Shown here: in pieces, positions 34,786 to 47,795 of the stretch
How the letters are laid out: each line of letters starts with the position of its first letter
Numbering within the stretch: the stretch's first letter is position 1
Source of the DNA: Datura wrightii
Taxonomy: Eukaryota > Streptophyta > Magnoliopsida > Solanales > Solanaceae
Direction of reading: 5' to 3'
Length of the DNA stretch: 64,000 bases
Assembly (NCBI GenBank): GCA_035772735.1
Contig: JASDFA010000018.1
Location: 141,427,501-141,491,500 of the forward strand
Made by a program: the position numbers and the translations under genes
Notes under the pieces: model-generated
The model's database searches: none
Told to the model about the DNA's origin: nothing
The model's input: the letters and a program-made list of their open reading frames with translations, nothing else

Positions 34786-34945
34786 AGCTGAAAAGGGTAG
34801 AGCACAAGGTAGGAGGATATTTTAGAGAACAACACTCTACGCACGATAAGAATCTTCAAGAAAGGGAATTTTCCTAAAAATGCCTTGTAGCCTCCCCCTC
34901 ATAAGTGTGCGCTTCCAACACATCAAAGGAATCTACCTGACACAG
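34786..34945 (-). other. Leader and decayed primer site
   Basis: Untranslated leader between gag and the LTR at 34946. The base run TCTACCTGACACAG at about 34931-34945 aligns with GCTCTGATACCAAG at 42422, so it is a mutated initiator-Met primer site. Confidence 0.5.
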
Positions 34946-37297
34946 TGTCATGACCCTAACGGAGGCCCAGATCGCAATATGGGACAAGGAGCCTCGAGAG
35001 ACCCCAGGTCGACCCATGGAATAAGCATACATCTAACTAAATAAAATAAACTAATAAATCAGCATAATAATCTTAGAAGAAGTCTGACATATGCATAACA
35101 TCAAAATACACAATTTGAAGTTGAATACATCCTTTTGTCTGAAAAGCCTCTAAATATTACGAGTCGATGGGACAAGACCCCAATTAACACATTAAAGATA
35201 AAAATGAAAATACATAGAGGTAATCGAAATAGTCTAGTCCTTAGGAGATGAGGACTCACCAACAATTGTAACATGCTAACTCTGAAGAGTGACTATGAAC
35301 GGGGTTGGGTCTGAGTGCTGGGTCCGGTATCATGAAACGATACAACATAGAGTATGCGGTCAGTATGTGGAATGTACCAAGTATGAAAGGTAAGTAAAAC
35401 CACTCAGTAAGTAAAATCATTTACAGACATGCATAATGTAAAACATAAATAATAAGAATCTGATAGTAGGGCTTCCATGCATTCTTTATGAAATCATGAT
35501 CTCATAACATAACATAACTTCATAATAGAATAGATTGACTCAAAGTTGAAATTTGATAGTCATAGGTAAAATCTGAACATTGAGTCAAACCTGCTTTAGA
35601 ACATATATAGATATATAAATCTTGTGAATGATAAACATGCATAACTAAAATCACGAGGAACAATGGGAGACTCGTCTTTTAACCGACATACCACGATAGA
35701 TCTTACGTGGTCTCAACTATGACACTCAAGTGTGTGGATCCATCCAAAGCCTTTCCAGGGATAAGGACGATACCATGATATCGATATCAAGCTTGTGGAC
35801 CAATAGGGCAGGGGATAGCTCATAGGAGAGGTCCCGATGTAATATATATATATATATATATAAGTATAAACCTACGTTGGTGCGTAGTTCTGAGGCATAG
35901 GGTGATTGACCCTTAGCCTACTCGTTGCTAGACACTACTCCCAAAAACATGCATATGCTCTCCATAATTTTTCAACGAAGCTCAACATCGTCTATTGACG
36001 AAGCTCAATAATCAAATACATCTCAAATCACAAATCATGCATATGATAAGATTTAACTCAAACCATAGCACAAGATGAAAAATAATTGAGAGTCTTCGCT
36101 CCAAAACCATGTGGTAAGCTTCATTCGAGAAATCATAAATCATTCTTGAACATGTGGGCATTGCCCCATACATTCACATTCTTGAAAATACTCAATTCAC
36201 ATCGAAAACATGATTATGAACATGGGTAGCTTGAAAACAAGCTTTTCATCATAATATGTCATCATAATCATACATTCATCACAAATCTCATCTTTCATGA
36301 ACTTCTCATCAATGAGCTTTTTACTTCATAAAACTTGAAACATGATTTTTGTTGAAAACATTATAAAACTTGCCCATGATTCATAATTCAATAGTAGAAG
36401 CATATTTAAATCATACCCATGTATAAAATTAGGAATTTCATGCGTTGGATTAAAACCCCATAGATTATACATAGGAAAATCAAGATTTAGAGAGAGATTG
36501 GGCATGGGTGTGAAAGGATTCACCCATTCATAATCCTACATACCTGATTATAGCTTATTCTTTACACTTCTTTGAATGCCCAAGAATAAATTTAAGAGAA
36601 CCTTTAAGGATTTAACTTGATCACCTTTCTAGATTATCACTCTTGCATGTATGAATGAAAAATGGCCTAAAATGAACTTAACACTCTTAAAAGACATAAT
36701 TCATAACTTAAAATGACGTAGTTTAGGCCTTAGGATTTAGAAATTACGAAAAAGACCTTACTAAGTTCATAGAAATAACTGCCAGTCAGTCCCCACGAGG
36801 GACATGACGACTCCTCACCACTGGCCAAACTCATGGCATGATCCGTTGAGTACACTGCTTATCAAATCATCTGGGCTCATCACAGGTGACCTCACAATTC
36901 GTTGTTGTCATGGTCACCACTCGTCACGTACACTGCTTGAGATTTTACCTTACTTCATCCTGCTACTCACGACCCTCCCCATGAATCATGGTGACTGACC
37001 ACGAATCATGGGGTCCTTCCGTTAGGCATACTACCTTCTTTTTTCTCTTTTCTCATTCACCACTCCTCATGACTGACCTAACGAGTCGTCGGGCCTGAGC
37101 ATGGCTCGTGGTCTCATCCGTGGGGAGTCAAATTCCCTAATTTTGAACTCATCTACTGAGCCTCACCACGAGTCACATCACTACTCATGGGTTGCTCTCA
37201 CGGGTCACCTCATAACCTGTTCTGTGTCTAATGCCAGTTTTAAACTTTTCTCCATTTTAACTCCCAGGTCTGATCTTTGAAATTTCGGGGTATAACA
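34946..37297 (-). repeat. Tekay-like LTR, first of a chain
   Basis: TGTCATGACC to GGTATAACA, 2352 bp, close to the LTR at 42437-44791. The U3 part (36780-37260) is full of GACTCGT / ACGAGTC variants. A (TA)n run of about 22 bp is at 35842-35862. Interior sequence lies on both sides, and the flanking five bases (CACAG on the left) do not match those after 44791 (TGCAA). Confidence 0.85.
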
Positions 37298-37543
37298 ATA
37301 TCTCCCCCTTGGGAACATTCATCCTGGAATATTGGGAAACATATAGAAAAGCAGAGAAATGCAATCATCATACTCAACTACTGATCATTTAAGCTGAAAA
37401 ACTAGCGGAATGACTATCTCTGATTCAAACTACATCGCGGAATCGAAATCGTGAATAATACATACATCCATATACATAAAAGAAACTTGGGCACATGAAC
37501 TGAACATGAAAACTAAATAGAGTTTGAGAGCAAAACTGATACC
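37298..37543 (-). promoter_or_regulatory. Polypurine tract and 3' noncoding part of the interior
   Basis: The minus strand has AAGGGGGAGATAT (37298-37310) against the LTR start. Next to it CCAGGATGAATG (about 37312-37326) is a decayed form of the AGGA-loop hairpin. The rest up to 37543 shows no gene. Confidence 0.7.
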
Positions 37544-39310
37544 TCAAGCTGGAGCTGAGCCAGTAGAGAATAAATGTGGGTATCTAGCCATCATATCCGC
37601 TTCGGCATTCCACGTAGCTCCTTGAACATCTTGATTCCTCCATAACACTTTTATTGAAACTATTTCCTTGTTCCTTAGCCTTCGAACATGATGATCCAGT
37701 ATTTCCACCGGAACCTCCTTGTAATTGAGATTGTCTTTCACACCAACACTGTCCATCAGGACAACTAGAGCTGGATCACCCAAACAGTTCTTTAAGCGCG
37801 ATACATGGAATACAGGATGCACATAAGCTAATTCTAAGGGTAACTCCAATTCATATACCACCTTTCAAACCCGCTTCTCATTTCGGTAGGGGCCAACATA
37901 ACGAGATCTGAGTTTTCCTTTCTTTCCAAACTGCATCACTCCCTTTATGGGAGATAACTTCAGAAACACCCAATCATCCGCCTCGAATTCCAATTCTCTC
38001 CTTCTCACATCAGCATAGGACTTTTGGTGACTTTGAGCTGTTTTCAACCCCCCGTATGAGCTGAACCTTCTCCACAGCCTCATGGATCGAATCTATTCCT
38101 ATCATCTCTGCTTCACCAACTTCAAACCAGCCAATAGGCAATCTACCTTTCCACCAATAGAGAGCCTCAAACGGCGCCATCTGAATACTAGAATGGTAGC
38201 TATTATTGTATGCAAACTCGATAAGAGACAAATGATCATCCCAACTACCCTTGAAGTCAATCACGCATGCTCTCAACATGTACTCGAGAGTTTGAATTGT
38301 CTGCTCCGCTTGGCTATCTATTTGTGGGTGAAATGTTGTGCTGAGCTTAACCTGAGTACCAAGTCCTTTTTTAAACTACTTCCAAAACTGAGAGGTAAAC
38401 TGGGTACCTTTGTCTGATATGATGGAAAAGGGAACTCCATGCAATCAAACTAGCTCTCAAATATATAGTTTGGAAAAATCCTCCGCCGAATCCGTGGTTT
38501 TGACCGGTAGAAAATGAGCGGCCTTGGTCAACCTATCTACCACAACCCAAATGGACTCATATTGTCGACGAGTATGAGGTAAACCTTTCATAGAGTCCAT
38601 ATTGATTTCTTCCCATTTCCAATTAGGAATACTGATGCTCGGCCTTGGTCAAGCACACCTCCCGGTCTTTGATGCTCGACGTTCACTTGCTGACAGTTTG
38701 GACACTTAGCTACAAACTCCGTGATGTCCTTCTTCATGCCATTCCCCCAATAGACTTCCCGTAAGTCACGGTACATCTTGGTGGCACCTAAATGAATAGA
38801 ATTCCTAGATCCATGAGCCTCATGCAACATCCGGCTCCTCAAATCATCAGCATCCAGAACACATAAGCGACCTTGGTACCAAAGCACACCATCTCCCCCT
38901 TTGAAGAAGACCTCTACCTTTTGATTCTGAATGACTTCCTTCAACTTTACCAAAATAGGGTCCTCATCTGGTCTAGCTTTTACATCTGTCACAAAAGACA
39001 ATTCTGATCCATTTTGAACAATAACACCGCCATCGGTTGAGTCAACCAACCTAACTCCCAACCTTGTAAGCCGATGCACATCCTTCCTTAGCTCCTTCTT
39101 TCGCGCATCCACATGGGAAACACTCTCCATAGAGAGTCTACTAAGTGTGTCTGCCACTACATTGGCCTTACCCAGATGGTAAAGTACACTCATATTGTAG
39201 TCCTTAAGTAGCTCCAACCACCACCTTTGCCAAAGATTGAGATCCTTCTTGGTAAACACATATTGTAAACTCTTATGATCCGTAAACACATCCACATGAA
39301 CCCCATTCAA
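37544..39310 (-). pseudogene. Tekay-like integrase and RNase H end, with chromodomain-type tail
   Basis: 38588-39310 runs from the RNase H end (VFTDHKSLQYVF, KANVVADTLSR) through the linker to the HHCC zinc-binding region (LHEAHGSRNSIHLGATKMYRD, CPNCQQV). 38010-38279 has the core end (FAYNNSYHSSIQMAPFEALY). 37865-38083 and 37544-37861 give the C-terminal domain (GPYRNEKRV, VHPVFHVSRLK) and the end typical of Del/Tekay chromodomains (YKEVPVEILDHHVRRLRNKE, ARYPHLF). Frameshifts lie near 38050, 37863 and 38590. Integrase would insert the cDNA, and the chromodomain guides it to chromatin. Confidence 0.85.
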
Positions 39311-40400
39311 ATAATGTCGCTATATCTTCAAGGAGAATACCACCGCGACCAACTCAAGATCATGAGTCGGGTAATTCTTCTCGTGAACCTTCAGCTGTCG
39401 AGAGGCATATGCTATAACTTTTCCGTGCTGATTAATACACACCCAAGAGGCATATGCTATAACATTTTTGTGATGCATCAATACACACCCAAGTCCGATC
39501 TTTGAAGCATCACAATACACCACGAACCCATCGGCACCCTCCAGTAGAGTCAACACTAGTGCTGAAGTAAGTCGAGTCTTCAACTCTTGGAATCTCTTCT
39601 CACAAGCCTCCGACCATTGGAATTTCACCTTCTTCTGGGTCAATTTGGTCAAAGGTGCTACAATCGATGAGAAACCTTCCATGAATCTTTGATAGTAGCT
39701 AGCTAAACCCAAGAAGCTCTGAATATCCGAAGGATTTAACAATCTAGACCAATTCTTCACCACTTCTATTTTCTGAGAATCCACCTTTATACCTTCACTT
39801 GACACCACATGGCCCAAAAACGCCATTGAGTTCAACCAAAACTCACACTTGCTAAATTTGGCATATAATTGGCAATCATTGAGATTCTACAGCATTACCC
39901 TTGAATGAGCGGCATTCTTCTCCTTGTTCCGAGAGTATATCAGGATGTCATAAATAAACACAATCACGAACATGTATAGGTATGTCTTGAACACCCTGTT
40001 CATTAAGTCCATAAAAGCTGCAGGAGCATTTGTTAGTCCAAAAAACATAACCACAAACTCATAATGACCATACCGCATCTTGAAGGCTGTCTTCGGGATG
40101 TCGCTCTTCCAAACCCTGAGCTGATGGTAACCGGATCTGAGATCTATCTTTGGAAAACACTTGGCACCCTAAAGCTGGTCAAATAAATCATGAATCCTGG
40201 GTAGAGGATACCTGTTCTTGATGGTGACTTTGTTCAATTGTTGATAATCAATACACATGCGAAAGGAACCATCTTTCTTTTGGACAAAGAGAACTGGTGC
40301 ACCCTATGGGGATTTGCTCGATCTAACGAAACCCTTATCTAATAGGTCCTTCAACTGCTCCTTCAACTCCTTTAGCTCGGCTGGAGCCATTTTTTAGGGA
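39311..40400 (-). pseudogene. Tekay-like reverse transcriptase and RNase H
   Basis: The RT start (ELKEQLKDLLDKG) is near 40370. The palm continues through FKMRYGHYEFVVM. The catalytic box reads FIYDIL at about 39941-39958, where FIDDIL is expected, so the first catalytic Asp is Tyr (codon 39950-39952). 39320-39835 covers FLGHVVSSEGIKVD to RNase H (VVYCDASKIGLGCVLM, IAYASRQLK). A 45-bp in-frame tandem duplication (starts 39401 and 39446) inserts 15 residues into RNase H. It cannot be an active enzyme. Confidence 0.88.
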
Positions 40401-40414
40401 GGAATAGATATAGG

Positions 40415-40966
40415 CTACGTGTCAGGAAGAAGGTCAATACCAAAATCAATCTCCCGCTCGGGTGGGATTCCTGGTAAATCATCTGGGAAGACTTTCAGAT
40501 ACTCACATTCTGCTGGGAAAAACTGGATAGTCGGGGTCTCAGAAGTTGCATCCTTAACCCTAACTAGGTGGTACACATAACTTTTGGAGATCATCTTTTT
40601 AGCCTTAAAGTAGGAAATGAAACGGCCTACAAGCACAACTGAACTACCCTTCCATTCTAAGACTGGCTCACCAACAAATCTAAACTCTACTGCATAGGTT
40701 ATACATTTAATTGAGGCATAACAGGGAAATAGCCAATCCATGCCGAGGATAACATTGAAATTGGTTATGGCTAACTCTATCAAATCTGCTGAGGTGACTT
40801 TCTGAAGGACTGAAATCGGGCATCCTCTATGCACCCGTCCAGCTACAACTGAATCACCTACTAGAGTAGAGATTGAGAAGGGTTCTGAAAAGACTTCGGG
40901 ACTGACTTCAAAGTTGTTGGCCACATAAGGTGTCACAAAAGAAAAGGTAGCCCTAGAATCTAACAA
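40415..40966 (-). pseudogene. Tekay-like aspartic protease
   Basis: A 183-codon open frame. LDSRATFSFV replaces the usual LDSGATxSF, so the catalytic loop Gly is Arg (codon 40952-40954). FNVILGMDWL is intact. The end, PDDLPGIPPEREIDFGIDL, leads to RT. Gly in D-S/T-G is essential in retropepsins, so activity is doubtful. Confidence 0.88.
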
Positions 40967-42363
40967 AGCAAAAACATCAAGATGGAAAACTCATAACATA
41001 CCAGTGACTACATTTGGGGAGACCTCCTGCTCCTGGCAAGATGCTAAGGCATAGAATCTATTTTGGCACTGATCGCCACCTGCGCTGGTAGATTCCCACT
41101 GATGTGCTGAGCGTGCGGTAGGGGATGCTAAACTAGAAGCTAGGCCTCGCCCCCCATCATGGTCCTATCTCACTGCCGGGCAATCTCTGAGCATGTGCTT
41201 GGGCTTCCCACACCCCAAGCAAGAACTTGAACCTGTCAAGAACTAGCCTATATGCCCCCGACCACATCTTCAGCAAACTGGGATACTAGAATATGCGGGT
41301 CTGCTACTCTGACCCCTCGAGCCTAATGCTTGCCCCCTATGATTGTGCCTAGGCCTGGATGGCACACTCACTGCTAAAGAACTGGGGCTGAAGATCTCTG
41401 GTGGGTCTACTTTCGGTGCCAACCACCTGACCTCGGCTGTAAGAATCTGTGACTATCGGTCCTGGCCCTCTTAGCCTCCCTCTGTCTCATATATGCCGCC
41501 TCCATTTGCTGGGCATATAAGACTATCCGAGGGAAATCCATATTCTGGTGGAGCATAGAAGTCCTACAATCCTTATCCGAATAGCCTGCCACACCATGAA
41601 CAAATCTACTCACCCCCACCCTCTGATCAACCACTAACTCTAGGGTGTACTTCGATAGGCAAGTGAACTCAAGGGCATACTCTTGCACCGACATCCTCCC
41701 TTGCTTAAGATTCATGAACTCGACTACCTTTATCTCCCTCATCTCAAGAGGGAAGAACTGATCTAGGAACGCAACATGGAACTCCTCCCAAGTGACAGGA
41801 CCTGCTCCGACGGCCCTACCATCTCTCCATTGACGGAACCAGATGTGTGCGACCCCTTTCAGTTGGTATGATGCTAACTCCGCACACTCAACTCCATTCA
41901 CCCCATGACTTGGGTGATCTTCACAATCTCATCTATGAACTCATACGGATCCTCATCTACCTTTGACCCGAGGAACTCTGGAGGGTTCATCCTCAAGAAA
42001 TACCTGACTGGAGTTGTTTTGAGGGACGTACACAACTTCTTGCTGATTGACCTGAGTGGTCAAGGCCTGCGCAAGCATCTGAATAGCTACCCTAAATTCA
42101 GCATGGGCAACTGGATCCAATGCATGGTGCTCCTAGACTAGTGGGGCCTGCTGGTGCTAGTTTTCGTTGCCATCCTCGTGGCCATCTCCATTCCTATTCC
42201 TTCTACTATTTAATCTTCGAGGAGCCACGATTCTGCAATATTGAATAGCGTGAATTAGAAGGATAGGAAGACATTTTATCGCATGACGTAGATCATGAAA
42301 GAAGGGAACATTTCCTAAACATTTCGTAGCCTCTTCATCATAAGTGTGGCTCTCTTCATACAC
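40967..42363 (-). pseudogene. Tekay-like gag
   Basis: The start region reads APRRLNSRRNRNGDGHEDGNEN (42157-42240), where an expected ATG appears as ATC. 41407-41901 is the core (VEFMNLKQGRMSVQEYALEF, LSKYTLELV, MEAAYMRQREAKRARTD). A CCHC knuckle, CLGCGKPKHMLRDC, is at about 41180-41225. Frameshift near 41902. Gag forms the particle. Confidence 0.85.
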
Positions 42364-42421
42364 ATGAAAAAGACGCTACTTAATGCAAATTTCGGACACC
42401 CTAGAGCACTTCAAATGTATT

Positions 42422-42433
42422 GCTCTGATACCA
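42422..42433 (-). promoter_or_regulatory. Primer binding site for initiator tRNA-Met
   Basis: The minus strand reads TGGTATCAGAGC, a perfect match to the usual site, three bases from the LTR at 42437. Confidence 0.9.
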
Positions 42434-42436
42434 AGT

Positions 42437-44791
42437 TGTCACGACCTGAACGATGGCCTGGATCACAATATAGGACAAAGAGCCTCGAGAGACCTCAAGT
42501 CAACCCATAGAATAAGCATACATTTAACTCAATCAAATAAGTTGAAGAATCAATATAATAATCTTAGCGGAAGTCTGACATACGCATAACATCAGAATAC
42601 ACAATCTGAAGTTGAATACATCATTCTACCTGAAAAGCCTCTGAACATGACGAGTTTGATGGGACAAGATCCCAACTAACTCATTAAAACTGAAACTGAA
42701 AATACATAGAGGTAATCAGAATAGTCTAGTCCTCCGGAGATGAAGACTCACCAACAGCGTAAGATGCTAATTCTGAATACTAACTATGAACGGGGTTGGG
42801 TTTGAGTGTCGGGTCCTGTATCACGAAATGATGCAGCATAGAGTATGCGGTCAGTACGTGAAATGTAATGAGTATACTAGGTAAGTAAAACCGCTCAATA
42901 AGTAAAATCATTTAAAGACATGCATAATGTAAAACATAAACAATAAGAATCTGAGAATAGGACTTGCATGCATTCTTTCTGAAATCATGATCTCATCTAA
43001 CATACATAACGTCATAACTGAATAGATTGACTCAAAGCTGAAATCTGATAGTCATAGGTAAAATCTGAACATTGACTTAAACCGGCTTTAGAACATATAT
43101 AGATATATAAATCTCATAAATGATAAATATGCATAACCGAAATCATGAGGAACAATGGGAGACTCTTCTTTTAACTGACATACCATGATAGAGTTTACGT
43201 GGTCCCAACTATCACACTCAAGTTGGTGGAGCCTTCCAAAGCCTAGCTAGGGATAAGGACGATACCATGATATCGATATCAAGCTCGTGGCCCAATAGGG
43301 TCGGGGATAGCTCACAAGGGAGGTCATGAAGTAATATATATATATAAGTATAAAGCTACATTGGCGCATAGTTTTGAGGCATTGGGTGATCGACCCTTAG
43401 CCTACTCGGTGATAGACACTACTCCCAAAAATATGCATATGCTCTCCATCGTTTTTCAATGAAGCTCAACATCGTCTATTGATGAAGCTCAATAATTAAA
43501 TACATGTCAATCTGAAATCATGCATATTAGAAGCTTTAACTCAAACCATACCACAAGATGAAAAATAATTGGGAGTCTTCGCTTCAAAATCATGTGGCAA
43601 GCTTAATTCGGGAAATCATAAATCATACTTGAACATTTGGGCATTTCCCCATATATTCACATTCTTGAAACTACTCAATTCACATCGAAAAAACGATTAT
43701 GAACATGGGTAGCTTGAAAACATGCTTTTCATCGTAATATCTCATCATAATCATACATTCATCACAAATCTTATCTTTCATGAACTTCTCATCAATGGGC
43801 TTTTTAATTCATAATACTTGAAACATGACTTTTATTGAAAACGTTATAAAACATTCCCGTGATCCATAATTCAATAGTAGAAACATATTTAAATCATACC
43901 CATGTAGAAATGAGGAATTTCATGTAGTGGATTAAAACCCCATAGATTATGCATAGGAAACTAGTGATTTAGAGAGGGGTTGGGCATGGGTGTGAAAGTA
44001 TTCACCCATTCATAACCCGACATACTTGATTATAGATAATTCTTACACTTCCCTAAATGCCCAAGAAGAAATTTAAGAGAACCTTGAAGGATTTACCTTG
44101 ATCATCTCTTTAGACTATCACTCTTGTATGCATGAATGAAAAAAGGCCTAAAATGAACTTAACCCTCTTAAAAGACATCATTCATAACTTAAAACGACAT
44201 AGTTTAGGCCTTAGAAGTTTATGAATTATGGAAAATCCCTTACTAAATTTGTTGAAAATAACTGCCAGTTAGTCCCCACGAGGGACATGACGACTCCTCA
44301 CCACTGGCCACGACTCGTGGCATGATCCGCCGAGTACACAACTTATAAAATCATCTCGGCTCATCACAGGTCACCTCATGATTCGTTGCTAGTGACCATG
44401 AGTCGTGGTCACCACTCGTCACGTACACTGCATAGGATTTTACCTTTCTTCATCCTGCTACTCAGAACCTCCCCATATATCGCGGTCACTAACCACTACT
44501 CGTGGGGTCCTTCCGTTAGGCACACAACCTTCTTCTTTCTCTTTTCTCATTCACCACTCCTTATGACTGACCTAATGAGTCGTGGGGCCTGACCACGACT
44601 CGTGGTCTCAACCGTGGAGAGTTAAATTCCCTAATTTCAAACTCATCTCCTGAGCCTCACCATGAGTCACATCACCACTCATGGGCTGCTCTCACGGTTC
44701 ACCTCACGACCCATTTTTTGCCTGATGCCAGTTTTAAACTTTTCTCCGTTTCAACTCCCGGGTCTGATCTTTGGACTTCCGGGGTATAACA
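42437..44791 (-). repeat. Tekay-like LTR, second of the chain
   Basis: TGTCACGACC to GGTATAACA, 2355 bp, similar to 34946-37297 throughout. Exact copies of CCACGACTCGTGG at 44308-44320 and 44593-44605. A short (TA)n is near 43337. No gene. Confidence 0.88.
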
Positions 44792-44845
44792 TGCAACTTT
44801 CAGACATCCTAGGACACTCTAAACTTGAGACTATGATAATGAATT
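44792..44845 (-). other. Sliver of retroelement leader between two LTRs
   Basis: The 54 bases align with 42380-42436 just outside the primer site of the neighbouring copy, including a decayed primer site (CTATGATAATGAATT). It is all that remains of an interior between two LTRs. Confidence 0.6.
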
Positions 44846-47176
44846 TGTCACAACCTAAGTTCATATGTTGAATGCGACACGGTACTCAGGATCACAAGTT
44901 ACCCTAAGCAAACCCATGGTAATGCATACATCTACTAAGATTGATCCAATCAAAATAACAATAATGAACCGGAAGCTAACCAAATAAATAAGCAAATACT
45001 GAATAACAACAAAATCTGGATAAACTCTAAAAACCCAAGCTGAATATATAAATACTGCCTAAAAGCCTTCTAAAATAAACTGATGAGTTGCTGGGGCAAA
45101 CCACCAGCTAACTCTAATGTATAAAATGAAAAAAAATAAATACGATTGAAAAACAAAACTTCAGCCATCGATATGTGAGGACTCACCACTAAATCTGTTG
45201 GGGGATCGCCGAGAGAGAACTAGCTGCAATGCGGAGGCTGGGTACATGAGACTATATCATAAAATGTATAGTAAATAGAAATATGCGATCAATAATTTGA
45301 ATGTACTGAGAATGCAAGAAGCAACGAAATCATACATATACTGAGTAATAGAAAGTTAAACTACAATATTGCAAAAATAGACTATCTGATGATTTGGATT
45401 GGACTAAGAATCATGACTATAATGGAATGAATTGTACTTTGAGAGAGACTATAACTAACATATAACCATGTGAGCTAAACGTGGAGTCCTATGTATACAC
45501 CCCACCGAAGAAAGCCCACTATACCTTGCCAGGGTATAGTGGCTGAACTGAGTGATCATTGTCTGGGTCCATTCGGGCTAATAACCTATGGTGGCAATGT
45601 AGTTTTGGGAACCTACGTGCGCTGAACCCCAGCCCCTTCGGTGCTAAGTACTGCTCCCACTGGAGACCTAGCTATATCTATCTGGGTGGTAGCTCGAAAC
45701 TGATGTCCTGGGACTGTCTGAATTACTCATCTAAAGTATTCTGAGTGTTTAAGGACCTGAAAAAAACTATCTTCTAAGACTTGTTAGAGCTGATTTATCT
45801 AAAAGCGTCATAACAGTCTAAAGAATGACTAACAAGCTGACAAACTGATATTATTGAGTTTACTAAGTTTCTCAAAAGACTGTCAAAGAGTCAAAGTTAT
45901 CAACTGACACTCCTGGGAAAGGCTAATTATATTAATAATCTAAAAATTCTAACTTCAAGTTGAACATATATGTTGAGGCTCATGCTTAGACAATATTCCA
46001 TGGAAAACTACATATTAGACTAGCTTTCAAGTCATGTAAGGATCAACCCAAAAATCATACTAAAGCTAGGGATAGAAATCATACTATTTTAACATGAAAT
46101 TATAAAGATCATATATAACAAAAATAACCAGAATTTAAGAGCATTCATAATTCATCTGAAAAGCCCTAGTTCATCTCTCACGGGGCTATTATAGAAAAGA
46201 GTTTCTTAGGACAACTTTGGAACACAAGGATAAAAGAATTCCCTTGTTCAATTCCCACATACCATAAGAAGAACTCCAGAGAAGACACTTGAGACTCTGA
46301 GAAGAAAATTGAAACCCTTGATCAAGCCTTTTTATTGTCTGATTGAGTTCTTACGGTGAAGTTCTAGGAATGTGACGGAAGAATGAGGGAGAATGTAAAC
46401 TAACTCCTTATAATCCTTGGATATTAATTCCTAAATGATGTAGTTTAGGAATTAAAATAGCAGAAAGTTACAAAAGTGCCACTAGAAGAAAGTCTGAAAA
46501 ACTATTTGTCAGGACCAACGGGTCAAATAACGAGTCGTTGGTTATGACCACAACTCATTGGGACCAGTCGTTGGTCTTGGTCCTTGAAAATTTAGTTTCT
46601 AGACTTGACAAACATATGGATAGGATGACCCGTTAAAGGTAATAATGGGTCGTTGTATCCAGTCATGGTCATAGGAAAGATTTCAAACAACATCTAAACT
46701 TTTCCCAACGGATGATAATGGGTCATTCTCGTTGTTCTTCATCACTACTGCAAATTTTGAATGACTTTAGGTCTTGACCAATAGATGAAAATAATGAGTC
46801 GTTAGATGAGACAGTGAGTTGTTGGTTCCACACATTGTTACTGGGAGAGTTTTCTACCATTACTAGAATCCTTCTAATGGCTCCCTACAATGAGTCGTTT
46901 AAACCAATAATGACTCGTTAGATGGTTCATCATTTGAAAGAAGTTTTTATCACATTCTAGAATTGTAAACATGAGCAACACAACGACGGTTCATTGTAAC
47001 ACTCATTTAATTTGAGGTTTGAAAAATGTTTGGCTAGCAATGACTCAGAAAATGGGTTGTTTTCACTGACAACAACTCATTGGTTGAGTCGTCTTGAGGC
47101 AACAATTTTCTGCTTCCTTTTTATGATTTTTCATTCCAAGTATAGTTTTGGTCTAACAAACTTCTGGGGTGTTGCA
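44846..47176 (-). repeat. Related LTR, third of the chain
   Basis: TGTCACAACC to GGGTGTTGCA, 2331 bp. Only loosely similar to the other two, so it is another subfamily. Its U3 end (46500-47130) has AACGAGTCGTT (46529-46539) and many GAGTCGTT / AACGACTC variants in place of the CCACGACTCGTGG type. No coding frame. Confidence 0.7.
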
Positions 47177-47795
47177 AATTCATACACTTAGCCACAAATT
47201 CCTCTATGTTCTTCTTCATGCCATTCCACTAATAGACTTCCCGTAGATCATGGTAAATCCTGGTGGCACCTGGAAGGATAGACTATTGAGAGCCATGAAC
47301 CTTGCTCAAAATCCGCTCTTCCAAGTCATCCACCGGTACAACACACAAATGGCCCTGATATCAGAGTACACCATCTCCCCCTTTGGAGAAAACCTCTACT
47401 TTCTTATTCTGGAAAGCTTCCTTCGGCTTCATTATGATAGGATCCTCATCTCACCTTGCTTTAACTTTCTCCACTAATGAATATTTTGATCTATTCTAAA
47501 TAGTAATACCACCATCCCAAGAATCTGTAAGGCGAACTCCTAAATGAGAAAGCCTATAGACGTCCTTCACCGACTCTTTACTTCCATCCTCTACATTGGA
47601 CATACTCTACATGGATAGCCTACTAAGAGCATCCTCCACTACATTGGCCTTGCTCAGATGATAAAGGACACTCATGTCATAGTCTTTAAGAAGCTCTATC
47701 CATCTCCTTTGCTGCACATTCAGGTCCTTCTTAGTAAACACATATTGAAGGCTCTTATGGTCTCTCTACCAAGTATTTGGTTACCATCCAAGTAA
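47177..47795 (-). pseudogene. Tekay-like RNase H to integrase fragment
   Basis: Minus-strand reading aligns with 38700-39270: LKDYDMSVLYHL, LSRLSM, GVRLTDSWDGG, HGSQ then the zinc-binding start (IYHDLREVYWWNGMKK). Several stops. It abuts the LTR directly with no polypurine tract, so the 3' part was lost before or with the junction. Left at 47795 homology ends. Confidence 0.75.

Noticed and set aside
35842..35864. (TA)n run
   Set aside because: Ordinary microsatellite in an LTR.
44842..47180. Solo LTR with AATT on both sides
   Set aside because: Only four bases match instead of five, and a decayed primer site directly left of it shows it was joined to an interior.
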